Source of the DNA: Glandiceps talaboti
Lineage: Eukaryota > Hemichordata > Enteropneusta > Spengelidae
NCBI RefSeq assembly: GCF_964340395.1
Contig: NC_135549.1
Span: 9,837,342-9,901,341, forward strand
Direction of reading: 5' to 3'
Length of the DNA: 64,000 nt
The notes beneath the pieces are model-generated. The model searched no databases, was not told the origin of the DNA, and saw only the letters and a list, made by a program, of their open reading frames with translations. A program made the translations under genes and the position numbers. This document shows, piece by piece, positions 1-13,770 of the stretch. Positions within the stretch are counted from its first letter, which is position 1. Each line of letters opens with the position of its first letter.

Positions 1-73
1 GTGTATGTATTTTAATTTTTTCTTAGTGCTGCTGCTAACAATCTTAGTGAGCCCCGATACAAAAGGGATGCAC

Positions 74-77
<4 letters not shown>

Positions 78-104
<27 letters not shown>

Positions 105-108
105 GTAA
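78..108. repeat. (AATA)n microsatellite
   Basis: About eight AATA repeats in the UPF2 intron left of the first exon seen. A repeat-derived AGCCCCGATACAAAAGGG precedes it. Confidence 0.9.
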
Positions 109-240
109 AATAGAAAGATAAATTTTCCAAGTTACTGCTATGTGTTGTAGCTATTGGTACATTTAGCATTTGATTTTGCCATCTCTTTTGATATGGTATG
201 ACTAGTTGTGGTGTCTCATATACTGTGATATTATTTACAG

Positions 241-3200
241 CACCCTACTTACCTATGAGTGACAGTGAAGAACACGATGAAACTCCACATACTTTGACAA
301 CTATTGTTGAAAAAGATGAAGCAGCTGAACCAGAGCCAGGTAAGTTTTACTGTTACAAAAAAGACATATCAACAATAGGAGAAAGTACAAGTACAGTATC
401 TACAAATATCTTGCATCAAACCATTTAGAAGTTAGCCTTTCTATGCCACAGTAATTAATAACAAAATCTTTCCTGTCAAAATATATGTTAAACAGTTGAC
501 TTAATGAAACGAAAAATGTTGAATTCAGTCTTTTATTTAGTAATCATTGTACATGAATGATGTTCTATGTTGTGTCATCACTGCATACCTTAATGCAAGT
601 GATTAGACTAGCATTCCATGTACACAAAACCACATGAAGTTTTACTTTGTTGTTTTTGAATAGATATACATGTATGTAACAGTAACAGAACCCCGCCAGT
701 GTGGGCACTCATAGTATCTGCTCCTGTGTTTGCCTTGTGTTCTGCTAGATTCTTACTCATTTTACATGTAAAAGTACAGCCACAACAAATGCAGATGTCA
801 ATTGTGCCAACACCACAAGTACACCCTGCTGGCAGTCAACCATCATGGGTTCCAGTCATGATATTTCCACTGTAATCTCATAGATTTATTGTCCCTTTGT
901 ATTCCATTATAGAACATATACCAGAAATAGGAAGTGATGGTCTGCCAATAATCACAGAGATGGATGAGGAGAGTGACTCTGATGACTCTGAGAGGGGCAT
1001 GAGACAACATGAACATGGTAGGAGCAGTCAGAGTCAAAGTATGAGTCAAGAAGGTGTGACAGATAAAGATGTGAGTATATCAGTCACAAAACTGATGAAT
1101 ATACTGTAAGATTATGGGGTCCTATAAAGTTATATATTTTTTGCAGTTAGTAGCAGTAAAATTAAAGAATGAAGTTCAGCTTTCATCTGATATTATTTGT
1201 TTTTTGCTGAAATCGGGTTAGAAGTAAACGAGTCCAAAGAAAGTAGAAATGGTGTTGCTATTTGTGTGCTTACATGTATATATATTAATAGAAATCACTC
1301 AGAAACTGATGATTTAGAGAAAACCAGTGTTAGAGTGAAATAAACCAATGCTAGACACGTATTGTTAACTTGTATTTATCACACTCACACCAGTACCTTT
1401 CTTCACACGAAATCACTGTCCTCTTTTCCATCCATGTTACATGTACACCATGATTTCACAAATATAGTAGTGTTGTAACTCGTACACTAAATGTGACATT
1501 ATAGTGTGTCTTAGTTAGCTAGTCTAGGTAGACAGATGTCAGGCAAGTCCATCATGGATATGTCAATTAAAGTCTACAGCTGTCGTATTTCATCATTACT
1601 GTAAAATAACTTTTATTTCGACACAATCATGTGAAACAATACTAATGAGTAATTCATTGATAAGAATAAAATGCAGTAAATAAAACCTGGACTGGTTGGT
1701 GTCAGGTACAAATTTAAGCCCAAGTTAAAGGTAGAAAATAGGACAGATGTAGCTACTAGAGACAGGACAGGACAGAGTAGTAGGCAAAGGTAAGACAAAC
1801 CTAGAAGTACATTTAAGAGAAAGTCAGGTTAAATATCGGTGGATTTTATTTGATAGGAACAGGACGTAAGCCTAGGCAATGTAGAGAGACATAAGAGAGA
1901 CAGGATAGTTGAGTATACTAGGCAGGCAAGGTAAGGCAATCTGAAATATTAACTTTTGAAAACTGAGAGCCAAACTTTGGTGGAAAATAGTGCAGATAGA
2001 CTTGCATGAGATAGGACAGAACCTCCAGAAGTCTATGTAAGGTAGGACTGAATCAGGTAAACAAGTCAGAACAAACATAAACCAAAGTATGTGCACATGT
2101 TGTTGATGAAAGTAGATCATGACTTAGCTACAGTGTTTGGTAGAAGAGAGGTGTAGGCCAGGTAGATGTGTGTGTACAGAAGATACTAGAAAGGTGTAAG
2201 ATTAAGTAGGTAGGTAACTATTCTTTGTATGATTATCAAGTAAAGACAGTTTGGATGGGACTTTATTTGTATATGTAGGAGGAGGACACAGATGGCATGG
2301 ACTCAGCTGGTGAAAATGAGGAAGAAGATAAGGTAAGACTGAGTCCTTTCAGTGCATTCACTGATGCTGGTATACTTTGTGTGTTATACTTGTATAGAAG
2401 TGTCAAGTTTTGTTATTTGTATGCTTTTATCAGTCATGTCACATACATGCATCACATCAAGTATAGAGACAATTCTATATAAACACAAAATGAATGGTTC
2501 TTGAAAAAATGTCACTATAACTCAAAATCTCCTACTATTGTACACCTTACTCACATAGTATGTTGAAGGTTTATGATCAACATGTTATCTGAGACAGTTC
2601 CTAGTATCAATGCATAAATCGGAAACACATGACAAAAATTAAGAGTGCTAACCACCCTCCAATAGATAATTGTATATCTAAATGTATATATAAGCTTATT
2701 GAGAAGGTTACTTTTCCATATCAATGTATCCTCTTTGACTTATCTACATATACCAAATACATGTGGTGCATAATGAAACCTTTATGGCCTAAATATGAGT
2801 TGCATGTACTCAGTTCAAGAATTTTCCAAAGATAAGAAACTTCCATCATACAATCTTGCACCAATACACTCTGTATATCTAGCTATAGAGGTGTCATGGG
2901 GCAGTAGGTGTATGTATGTGTCATATCTGTGATCGTAGGCTCTAACATAGTGTCATGCACATACACATGTACTAATACTAGTGAGTGATAGTCTTGTGTG
3001 TCTGTAAAATGTGTGAAAAATAAATGCATATGTGAAAATAAAATGGCAATGGCCATGAACTCAAATTAATTGTCTTGTAGTGAATCAAGCAACAGAAGGT
3101 ATTCATTTGTTTATCTTTAAACTTGATACTGTATAGTGTATTCTTAGCTAGAGTTTTAATTTGACATTTTTCAATGTGCAATTTCTAGGTGACAGTACTA

Positions 3201-6055
3201 ACTGGTGGCCCCAAACATATCAAGTGTGATGAAGATGAGGATTTCCTTACCGCATTTGATAAACTCATGGCAGAGAACTTGCAGGTACATGTTTGACTTC
3301 AAGTGCAGTAGTTTCATTTTCATTTTAATCCGAAAAAACATCACCTGTGGTAGGTGGCTGAACTAAAACCATGATTTACATAACAGCTAATTTACTGGAT
3401 TAACTCTCCATTCAAAACTTGATAGAACAAAACTATATATTTTATTACAATAAAACAACTCAATACACTTTGTAATGCTGTTGATATTAATTTCTTTCTT
3501 TTTTTAATACAGCAAAGAAACAATGAGAACATCAAAGTACCTCAGTTAGATGTCTCTGTTCCTGTGAATTTGAAATCTAAGAAGAAAACTTTTGACCAAT
3601 TGAAGCTTGTTGAGGAGCCAAAAAGTCATGTAGACTTTGTCATGATTACCAGGAAAGGAAATAAACAACAGTACAGAACTGTGCAAGTGCCAGCTGAATC
3701 ATCTCTAGTACTGAAACTAAAGAATAGAGAAGAGGTAATTTATCAAGTTTAGTTAATACCTCCATGGGGCTAGGTTCTGTATGTGTTTAGGGTATTTTGT
3801 GTTCATCCATGCAGCCCTTTGTAAGCCTTATGTTGGCAGATACTAGACATTTTGTTTCCTGGCTTTACACATAAATATATGAATACATGACTGGCAGTTT
3901 AACTTAGAGTGAGAAGTACATTTATTGTTGAGGCACAGGGATTCAAAGGAATGGACAGCTTGTACATTAGTGATAAATATATTGTTTAGGACCAGGTTAT
4001 GTTATTATCTGTTGTGTATATGATTAAGAACAACTTATGGAGTGTCTAGGAAATGTTTGTTGTAGCCAGGTGTCATTGTACAGTTGCATTTGTGCCAGGC
4101 CAGCATATTTGGCTCTCTCTCTAGCTATACCAATGTTCATATTGAACAAAGCCCTCTCGTGTCCCCTGATTGTCTCCATGATAAAATTAAAATCATACTC
4201 CAAACAAAATCTCATTTTATGCAAAAATATTATTGAACCAGTCCCCAGACCCAAGATTCCTCCTTTCTGGTCTTCAAACAGCAACTAAAGAAGCCTGAGC
4301 CATGTTCTGAAAACTCTCTAGGGAGACTGAACACTGTTATACTGTTATCCTGTACACATGAAAGATTTTCCAGTTCATTGAACAAACTAGAACTGATTTT
4401 GTAACATAGCCTTGCATATTGTACAGATGAAATAGTAATATTTTGTGATTGCAGGCTGAACTGGCAGAGAAACAGAAAATGAAACAGCTGACTCTGAATA
4501 TTAATGAGAGACAAGAAGAAGAGGACTACCAGGGTTAGTACATGTACACATTGTGTCAGACAACATAGTTTTTGTACAGACTTCTCCATCTTTGTCCTCA
4601 TCATTTAAGTTAGACTCATTGATAAAACTCCTGTATACCAGTTGTATGGCTGTTTTGTGAAGTCATATAGTATATACACAGAAAAATTTAACATCACTGA
4701 CCTAAATATCACCAACATGTAGCTAGGAGTGTCAGTGAAAAACTGTATGTGTTTTATCTTATAATTTACAATGTAATTAAAATTTTATCAGAACTTCTTT
4801 CAAATATGTTAATGAAGAGGTTTACATATCGAGACCATTACTTATATTATTACCCCCGACTTATCAAAATAAATTGCTTATTTCATTACTGAAGCTGAAA
4901 TGGTTGTCAAAAATATGGGACAGAATAAAATAGATATTTTCCATCCATTTGGAATGATTTTATTACAGAAATGCTTGCAGCAATGCAAAAACCAGCAGCA
5001 GCTAATACAAATCGGGAAAAGAAAACTAAATTCCAACATCCTAAAGGTGCTCCTGATGCTGATCTAATCTTCAAATCTGGTGGAAGGTGAGTGTTTGTAT
5101 TTTCCAACCTACTCTCACTATCATATACAAAGTTATCCCTAGTCTCATTATACCAGTTACTGGTCTCCTCACTAAAGGACTCACAGACCAGTAACACCTG
5201 TGCTTGCCAGTTGAAGACATCTTTGATCCATTGGTTGTTGTAATACTATTTTTGCATACAATGAATAAGATAAGATACTAATTTATTGATCCCCACGGTG
5301 AAATTGACATGATCGCAGGGGTTCTAAATTGGACCAATTGTCATTTTATCAAGAGGGTGTACTGAAACTGCAGTCAAGATGGCTTTACACCAACACTGCA
5401 AATGTACATTGCTAAAGAAACATTTACTATTGTTTTTAAGGAAGAATGCAGTTTATGGACCGAGTTATTAGATAACAGCTTGAATCACCAATACTTTGGC
5501 AAAGGAATGCTTGTTCTGGTCCTTTTCAAATCTTAAAAGTAATTTATATGTTCACCATCTTGGTGTTTTTAAAAAGAAAATCATCAATCTAGTATTTTCC
5601 TGTAGAGCTATCAGAATTTGTTTGCCATTTGTAAGTGTGATACTGATAGGTAGTTTTACATCATTTTCATCTTTATTCAAAAACTTGCACAGTGACCCCT
5701 ATGTGTTCTTCATGATTTGATCTCTAAGAGTAAGAGTGGGTCAGAGTTTCCTTGATCAAAGTAACAGCAAACGTTACAGACCTTTATATCAGAGATGCAT
5801 ACTACATTAACCTTGCATTCTTTATGACAATTCATATTTATAGATAATGATATCATACAAGTACTACTGTCAAAGTTCATGCTCCTGTTTTGTTACAGCA
5901 AGAACAAATTTAGTACCATCAAGAAGTATTTAACTGAGAAAATATATCATCGGCACAATGTATATGGAAATTACTGAAGTAATCACTGTATTAACTGATG
6001 CATTGTTTAAGAACACTTATTAACCATGTATTATGTTACGTCTAGGAGATGGTAA
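241..6055 (+). CDS. UPF2: UPF2 (regulator of nonsense transcripts 2), C-terminal exons
   Basis: UPF2 bridges UPF1 and the UPF3-exon junction complex in nonsense-mediated mRNA decay. Exons with consensus splice sites and compatible phases: 241-339, 913-1070, 2279-2332, 3189-3284, 3513-3734, 4455-4533, 4969-5086 and a tiny last exon 6046-6055. The first three encode the acidic Glu/Asp/Ser-rich linker. The next two encode the known bipartite UPF1-binding region: a helix (DEDFLTAFDKLMAENLQQR) and a beta-hairpin strand (MITRKGNKQQYR). The end carries LTLNINERQEEEDYQ and HPKGAPDADLIF, UPF2 C-terminal signatures. With the 6046 acceptor the protein ends GGRRW, close to the GGRRR end of the vertebrate protein. 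The MIF4G domains lie left of the window, so this is about the last 277 residues. AATAAA occurs at 6424. Recognition rests on remembered UPF2 sequence and matches over most of the length. Confidence 0.93.
5899..5977 (+). other. Alternative last coding exon of UPF2 (candidate)
   Basis: An acceptor with a better pyrimidine tract than the one at 6045 ends at 5898. Joining the 5086 donor here gives SGGSKNKF and then about 20 residues to a TGA at 5975-5977. That end is unlike the basic GGRR terminus expected of UPF2, so I prefer 6046 and list this as a possible alternative exon. Confidence 0.3.
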
Positions 6056-9000
6056 GCCCAACCACGCTAGTAAATACCCCACTGAATGTGGGCTGAACCA
6101 ACCAGTACAGGTGGCAGCCAAATGAGATGCAGTCCCCTACTGCATATGGAGAGAATGCTGTCAATGTGCCACATTATGGAGAAGTTAGCGCTTTGCTAAA
6201 CATTGATACTGTCTGGGAGTAGTCTTCAAGAAAGTGTCACCATGGTAGATATCGTCATAAGATGTTATGTACTGTCTGTCCACAGACAGAGGTGACTCTT
6301 CTAATATTTCTCCTCTGAAACAGTAAATAGTTTGTGCCAAAGATTTAAGTTAACACAAGTGGATCAGTTAATACTGTTGATAAGGCAGATGATGAAATAT
6401 GATTTGTGCAATCAAACTCTTACAATAAAATGGAAATAGGAAATAAAAGCAGTTCAGTATCGACTCATACATCCATACTTGATTTCTAATTGCTGACAGA
6501 CAGACATGTCAGATTAAGTTGGACAGTTTTTCATATTTCGTAATTTTTGATCATTTTCATCTCTTTCACGTGACCAAACTGAGGTCATTGATGTATGAAA
6601 TACTGATACCATGGTTCTTCCTAGGTTAAAAGTGTCTTCATTTCAGCTATCAAAATTTATGAGCCTTTTTATCCATCAAATACATGTACATTCATATTAA
6701 AAGATGTCAGTATCAGACAACAATCAAATGCATACTTCATGAATGATCCAACTGTCAGATTTGGGGATTTTTTGTTTACTTGAGTGAAAGTGCCTGTAAA
6801 GTCAGCATTGAATGCTAGTTAGAACCGACCAGCACTGACCAGGATGGGGAGAATACTGAAGGTAATTGGTTCATTGTGAAATTCAAAGTTAACTGATGGG
6901 GAGAAAGATCTTGATATAATAGTCAAAAGGAGTTAAGCAGTCTTAAGATCTTGTGTCGGCAATTTCATAGTGTCTTCAAAAAGTATACAGAATTGGTACT
7001 TCATGATGAATTTCGATATTGTTGTAGTTCTCAGATGGGTTCGTTTTCCATTTTTAGATGTCTATGATAACATTTGGTTTCTCAATTTACATGTCATATT
7101 ATCCCAACATACACATCTACATAATGATAAGTTTATTCAATATTCCTAAATTTAAAACGCTGAACTTCTGTATACTTTACTCAGCCTAATTCAAGCACAT
7201 ATTCTCAATATTGATATCAAATACAACATACAATCTAAGCTTGACTTCATTACAGTGTTTAACTATTTCTTCCACAGTTACCATTTAGACATTCTCTGGA
7301 AAAAAAATAGCTACCTTCAAAAATATTGAATTATCTTCCAAACTATATGTAGACATCTTTATTTCTTACAAGTTATATTTTTACAACCCTAGATGTTACA
7401 GTATGCATGCAAAGCTCATACCCAAAGTCTTGATATCTTTTAAGTAATGTACAATTGTTGAGGGTCCAAATGGAGACTTTAGGCTTTGCTCCTGTTAGAA
7501 TTCATATCGTTGTCTTTACTATCAGTGACCCAACATTACTCTTCACAGTTCTTCGCTGCAATATGTGAAAGTTAGATAAATAGGTACAGTTATACCTCAA
7601 TAAAGGCAAACCATTATTTCAAATCCTTGTAAATACACAGCCATGTTCGTGTTTGTGGCTCAGGTTTGGCTGTCATAAAACATATCATAACCCAACTATT
7701 TAGTATGTTTGTGTAACTGGTTTATTTATCAACAACAATCTGATGCTACAATTTCAGTTGTTACCAATCAATTTCAATACACATGCAGAAGCTATGTCAA
7801 AAATATTAATTTGAATTTCAAGATTTCAAAATTTCCATCATTATTCAAGAAGACTATTGTTTGCACATGTCCAGTTTATTTTAAGTCAGCTAACACAGTA
7901 TTCATACAGGACTGGTAAGGATAGCATGACCTTTGCTCTGTAGACATGATTATAAGTAACTTGGTAAGTAATCATCACCAGTCATTTAAGCACTATGGTT
8001 CTTTGTTTATGTAGACATAAAGTTTGTCTACATCTACAGAGCAAACAATACACTATCTTTGCCAGCCTTGTATGTGCTCCTGTAGAGTGAAACTCGTAGG
8101 AATTTGAATTGTATGCTCTTTTTTAAAAAACAACAACATTTGCATACTGGAGTTATTTTAATGAAAGAAGTTTGCATTGCTTGATGTTATCTATGCTATA
8201 GTGTAGCTTTTTACTCGACAGTTCTATATTCTTATTCATTAAAAGATACACCATGGAGAAACATCTGTGTATTTGACAACAAAATGAAAATATGTCAAAA
8301 TTGACTAAAAATCTACTTTGAAAAAATTGAAGATCACATGAAAGACAGTTGTTGAAGGAATGTAGTGATGTCTACTGACATAACTGTATGTAACCAACAT
8401 CAACTAAAAAAAATTGATTTCTTATGAGAATAAAGCCTTCCCATAGTCAGGAAATCTATTAGCAGAGCAACATTTAAATGTTATCAAGATAGCACCTTAC
8501 ACAGCATTTGTACATGTACACACTCAATAATGGAAGTCGGTACGTACCTATCAAGTTATATTTCCATGTATTTGTGGAATGCAAATGTTTATATACAGGC
8601 AGTCTCAGAAGTGTTACTTTTTCAATCAGTACAGTAATAAATACTACCCCACGGCTTTTACTGCTAAATCATCATGTTGTTTAATTTAATAAGGAGATGT
8701 ACTTAGTAAGATGACACTATGGGACATTCATCTGTAAGCTGTTATGGCTAAACTGAAAAATCCATCGTTGTTGGTGTTTCTGTAAACCACAAGCTAAACA
8801 CATAACTTTGTAATGTGAGATGTGAGTTTACACAATTATTACATATTTACCAGAGATTACTTTCACCGGTGTGTGCGCATACTAATCAGTGTTTTTTTTT
8901 GCACTGCAGTTCAATACCAAAAACATTGTTGCATACATGCATGCAAATGAGGGTGTAATCGTTCATTCTACACAACAGCGTGTGATCACATAGTGTCATT

Positions 9001-9079
9001 TTTACGGAAATTTGTTGTTTTAGATAACATATGTAATAATAACAGAACCACATGCCGCATGAATGCCATGTGGGTACTC

Positions 9080-9203
9080 AAGGGTATTTGTACTTGTGCT
9101 TGCAGTGTTTTCTGATGCACTTTCACGAGTGTACTGCTGTAGAGAACACTGCAAGCACTTGCGCAAATACCCCAAGTATGCTACACTTGCACTCGTGCAT
9201 CAG
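9080..9203. repeat. Nested inverted repeat
   Basis: The segment 9082-9112 is complementary, with some mismatches, to 9141-9173, sharing GGGTATTTG and TGCTTGCAGTGTT. A second pair (9113-9133 and about 9183-9203) shares TGATGCAC and AGTGTA. A related start, beginning with the word AACAGAACC, appears near 680-740, so this is probably a dispersed fold-back element. Confidence 0.5.
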
Positions 9204-9357
9204 GCGTTTCCGTCATGAATCTTTCTGTCTACTTTTATGGTATGTATGTGGGATTGTGGAACATTCATATGTGTACTGCCATTTGCTACAGATATTGAAA
9301 TATACATACGAGTACTGACATGCTGTGATGGATTGTGGAATATTCGTCCATACATAT

Positions 9358-9359
<2 letters not shown>

Positions 9360-9404
<45 letters not shown>

Positions 9405-9464
9405 TGCATGCATGCACGCACGCAAGTACATACGTATTTATGTACGTACCTACGTATGTATGTA

Positions 9465-9513
<49 letters not shown>

Positions 9514-9532
9514 ATGTATGTATGCATGTATG
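9360..9532. repeat. Compound microsatellite (TG)n / (TATG)n
   Basis: A (TG)n run at about 9362-9402 is followed by degenerate TACG/TATG repeats, a second (TG)n at about 9470-9497 and (TATG)n to about 9532. All long frames across it are Cys/Val or Thr/His dipeptide runs and are not genes. Confidence 0.95.
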
Positions 9533-12201
9533 TACTAAATATGTCCATGTGCTTCTGGGAAAAGGGCTATAATAAACATACAGATGGCCTCTCCACCTCT
9601 AGGTAGTGCATGTTGTGCGTTTAAAACCCCAAGTTGTTTAGACTGTCACATAGCTTATCCACGACAAATCACACATTTAGTTTTCATTCATTCATTACAG
9701 AATTGATTTAAATTTAAAACAACGTTTGTGGAATTCGGAAAAGTACAGTTTGGTTATATACATTTTGATATTCAAGTGTTACCTCTTCTCCAATACAGTA
9801 TACTACTAAGACTACAAGACAGTTTGTATCTGTGTGGGATGATATATTCCAATTTCAAATCTGAACCAAGTTATTTTGTATGCATGTCGTATTTCTCAGT
9901 CACTTATATATCAAACATAACATTTCTCATCAAAATGTAATAAGATACATTTGTGACAATAAATGCGAGATATAACTAATCAGCTGTTGGGAAATGATCG
10001 ATTTTGATGTTTACAATTCAAAAACTAACCTGAAATTAACTAAGCTGTTATATCATGTCAGTTAAATGTAAATATAAAAATGTGAACAGATAGTATCGAC
10101 TGACTAAAATGGAACACTGAAATGAAATCTTGGTTTTAGCCCATTAAGGGGACATGTGATTGAAACACCATTACAGGTTGGAGTACTGAAGAAAAAAGTG
10201 TAGCCCATGTTTATTATCATCTTTCGAGAATGATAATGTTACATATCAAAACCAGACTTGCCTGTAGTATATTTGCACCTTTTCTTTGGCATGAGTATAC
10301 CTGTAACTGTACGTGAAATAATGACCCTAAGTTCTGGTGATTTGCATACATGTATGCTGTAACAATAAAAAAGTAAACCCTTTAGTATAATATTAACAGT
10401 TTTCTAATCTGTATTGAGTCATTACACGACATCTAGACTGTCCAACTGTGCATGGCTAGGTGTCCACTTTTACGCCTTCTTTGACATTATACTCATTGCT
10501 ATATGTTCGTCGCATTGTCGTATATTGACAATTATTTTATAGTAGACAAACAATGACAATGATGTTACATTTCATGTAATTACTTTGATATTACACAACA
10601 CAAGACCAAGAATACATCTAGTTTCAGTTTAAAATGAAGGGAAAAAGACTGAAAACAATAACCATTGTAAATAGATGAAGTAAACAGTAAAGACCTTACA
10701 TGCTATGCCACATATCTTAAAATCACTTCTTATGATTAAACATGTTTTGGTGGGTAGAATAACATATCATGATATGTACTTCTTCAGAATGAACACAGAA
10801 AAACGATCACAATTGGCCCATTGTACAGCGAAGTGTCGATTTATCGTTCTGTGACAGACCAGTGCCGGTTTTTTTAAAGACAGTCACACATTTTTAAACG
10901 AACGTGTCAAACGACGTCGAGAAAGTTGACCATTGGAGGTATGAATAAAGTCTCCTAGCTGACGGTTTGTTTCCTTTTTGAGTAATGACTAATTTCAAAG
11001 AAACATATATCTGTCAGTTACATATATTAGACATCCTACGTTGGTGGTATTTTAATAGAGGGGTATGAATACTGTGAATGAACAGAAGTCACCTGGAGCC
11101 TCTTCACTTCATGAAATTAATGCGCGATGGCAAACTTACTATCAAAATTATCAAAATGATTGAGTTCACTATATTATATAATGAATAATTATCTCTGATA
11201 TCCATTCGTGTGACTTCAGCTCAGACTCGTGTTTCATCTCAGCAGTATCCCTCGTATATCGACTCGGAGGGATTCGGCAACTCATATTAGGAGAATCATT
11301 CGTCCGTGATAACGTCACACTTTCGAATATCAAGAAATTACTTTAAGTATAGAAGCTTTCAACAGGTATGCAGACATGATATAAAAATGAAAATAGATGC
11401 CGAAAAGAAATTGAACAAATATCTCGTTTACTAGCCTCTTTGTGCATATGTAATTACCTTGATTATGTTGTGTTGAGTCACATTTGTCTGAAATAAAATG
11501 CCATGCTTATCATGTATACTACGAATTTTGTACCATGACTTGTTGAAAACGTGACCTTTAGTTAAAAACATATGGTCCCAGACACTGTGCTACTTTAACA
11601 TTCCTTTGAAGCTTATTCTTATGGCAAAAAAAATGCGAAAAGAATGACATGACGAGGAACATGACAAATTAATTCATTAACCATTACTTTAAATTAATAT
11701 GATCCTCGTAAAGCTAGAAGGAATCTGTCGGCGTTTGGTCACCAAACGTAATGAATGACATAAGTAGTTATGAGGCAGTCATTTGATTAACGATTTCAAT
11801 TATAAGAGTGCCAGTAGGTCCTATGTGCTTAACATAAACATCACTTAAAATGTCATGTATGAATTAAATTTCCCGTCAATTGCACGACTACATTTGTATT
11901 TCATAGACCTCGAAGGTAATTACTGTAATTGTAAGTACTTTTTATATGTGTAAGTTTATACATTTAATTTTGGAAACACAAGGCGCGCGCACACGCACGC
12001 GCGCGCATACATATGCACACAACTCAACGGGTTTCCAAAAGTTCTGACTAGCATATATATATGTATATATATAATATAATCGGCGTCGTAAAATCCAACT
12101 TCTGTTTAATTGACTTGCCTATTTTGATCCTATAAAAACAATCCAAGTATATGATCCATTTTTTTTAATCATTTCAATCAAATTATACGCCAATTATTTA
12201 T

Positions 12202-13770
12202 CTACATGCATGTACAATGATTTCGTCGAAGCGATAAAACCGCGTGTCTAAAATCGAGATCTTGGTAAACATATAGAAAAGGGTTGATCAATGAATTAAC
12301 GTACTGAAGCCATACTGCGAGTGTGTATATGGTAAAGGGTAGGGTATGATCTGGGCGAACGGCTTCATAGATACTTATAATTACCCAGGGCAAGTAGGAG
12401 AACAGAAAAAAGCCAACTAATATAGTAAGAAGAACAGCCGCTCTGCGGTCATTCGAGGATTGTCGTACGACATACTTAGATCGATATCTTCTCTGTGAGA
12501 TTGAACTGTCTCTTGAACCCATGATGTCTTGTCTGTTTAAACTGTTACTTGTACAGTCATAAACAACTGACTCGTCCATATTGATTTTGTTGAAAGTAGT
12601 TGTTGCAAATTTTTCTCTGTATTCATTCATTTGACGACGTGTGTTGGTGCGGCTACCTGCACACGGTTTAATCCTACACAAGGAAGTGTCTGACTCTGGT
12701 TCTATTTTGTTGATTCCTACAACTTTTCCTGGTGACTTAGAATGATTTATACTGCCCACTTCATGTAATTCGATCTCATTATCAGTTGTAAAGGGTTTCA
12801 TTGCATTCTTTGGAGTCCGTCTTGTATTACAAAAGCTTTCATCCATGTGTTCAGTTTGGATATTGTGTATTACACTTTCACCTTCCATGACGCTATTAAA
12901 GGCAGAAGAACGTTTTCTCGCCAAGTTGATCCACTCTTTTCGAGATCTGTGACGCTTTTCATAGACAACGATACTTTGAGATGAAACAACTGTTTTGCTG
13001 TCAGAAATCATTAGAAGTTTATCGAGGCTGGCCTTCCTTCCAGCTGATCGTCGTCTTATGGTTATGTAGATTCGAAGATACAAGACAAAGATGAATGCAC
13101 AAGGAAGGATCGGTGAAAAGAACATCTTGATTGATGTGTACACTGAGTGTTCTGCAAACTCTACGTCACAGTACACATCGTAGTCTATAGTGCCATTTCC
13201 ACTAACGGTTTCCCATAATGTAATTGCAGGAACTTCTCCAAGAAATCCAATTACCCAAGCTACAATTATGAACTTAAAAACAAGTTTCCCAGAACGTTTA
13301 CGTCGATACCAAAAACCGTGGAAAATTGCTAGGTAGCGATCCAAACAAATGGCACACATGAGATAGGCAGAAGCAGTGTATAGAAAATAATCCATAACGA
13401 CCCAAAACACACAGGCTGATTTACCCAATCGCCAATATTCGTTTTGGAACCAGTCATATACACCCAATGGTAAAACGAGTAATCCTGCTGCAAAATCCGA
13501 CACGGCCATACTTACATAGAAATAATTGGTTGGTTTATGGAGCTTTGATGCAGTGAAAAATGCGATTAAAATCAGCAGATTTGCTCCCACTGTCACTAAT
13601 GATATAATGGAAAGCACGACCGTTATTGTTACCACTAACATGTTATCTCTTAGAGTCACACTTTGATGATATAGATTGGTAAGATTGAACGTGCTGTTTT
13701 CAACAAGTATGTCCATAATATTTCCTGCAACACTAAACTCGGTCGAAAGAGTCGGTTGTAAGCTTTCCAT
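12202..13770 (-). CDS. Class A GPCR, biogenic-amine type (muscarinic/histamine H3-like)
   Basis: Intronless 522-residue rhodopsin-family receptor for the plasma membrane. Seven hydrophobic segments are visible. Key residues: N64 (1.50), D92 (2.50), C120 (3.25) pairing with C201 in loop 2, D127 (3.32, the amine-binding Asp), DRY at 144-146, W172 (4.50), W487 (7.40) and Y490 (7.43), both typical of aminergic receptors, and NPFLY at 496-500. N-glycosylation sequons lie at N25, N29 and N192. The third cytoplasmic loop is about 200 residues and basic, as in muscarinic and H3 receptors. The TM3 word MDYFLYTASAY resembles both. Oddly, the TM6 toggle Trp 6.48 is Tyr459 and the motif reads FSYLPW. A CTC near the end could be palmitoylated. 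The ligand cannot be named. The first ATG of the frame is used as start. Confidence 0.92.
   Translation of the reverse strand: MESLQPTLSTEFSVAGNIMDILVENSTFNLTNLYHQSVTLRDNMLVVTITVVLSIISLVTVGANLLILIAFFTASKLHKPTNYFYVSMAVSDFAAGLLVLPLGVYDWFQNEYWRLGKSACVFWVVMDYFLYTASAYLMCAICLDRYLAIFHGFWYRRKRSGKLVFKFIIVAWVIGFLGEVPAITLWETVSGNGTIDYDVYCDVEFAEHSVYTSIKMFFSPILPCAFIFVLYLRIYITIRRRSAGRKASLDKLLMISDSKTVVSSQSIVVYEKRHRSRKEWINLARKRSSAFNSVMEGESVIHNIQTEHMDESFCNTRRTPKNAMKPFTTDNEIELHEVGSINHSKSPGKVVGINKIEPESDTSLCRIKPCAGSRTNTRRQMNEYREKFATTTFNKINMDESVVYDCTSNSLNRQDIMGSRDSSISQRRYRSKYVVRQSSNDRRAAVLLTILVGFFLFSYLPWVIISIYEAVRPDHTLPFTIYTLAVWLQYVNSLINPFLYVYQDLDFRHAVLSLRRNHCTCM

Larger units (their letters stand above)
6056..12201. 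other. Gene-free stretch between UPF2 and the GPCR
   Basis: No open frame here looks coding: the few of 60-110 codons are low-complexity or lie in the microsatellites at 9360-9532. The first part probably holds the UPF2 3' UTR (AATAAA at 6424). A nested inverted repeat lies at 9080-9203 and an alternating purine/pyrimidine CG/CA tract near 11983-12020. I see no RNA gene. Confidence 0.6.

Noticed and set aside
4024-4604. Open frames of 83-124 codons on both strands between UPF2 exons
   Set aside because: They lie in an intron or antisense to a UPF2 exon, with no recognisable domain.
5280-5350. TTTATTGATCCCCACGGTGAAATT resembling a LINE/SINE tail
   Set aside because: Too short to classify and no element boundary could be found.
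9237-9606. Overlapping open frames of 67-111 codons on both strands
   Set aside because: They are dipeptide runs made by the TG/TATG microsatellites.
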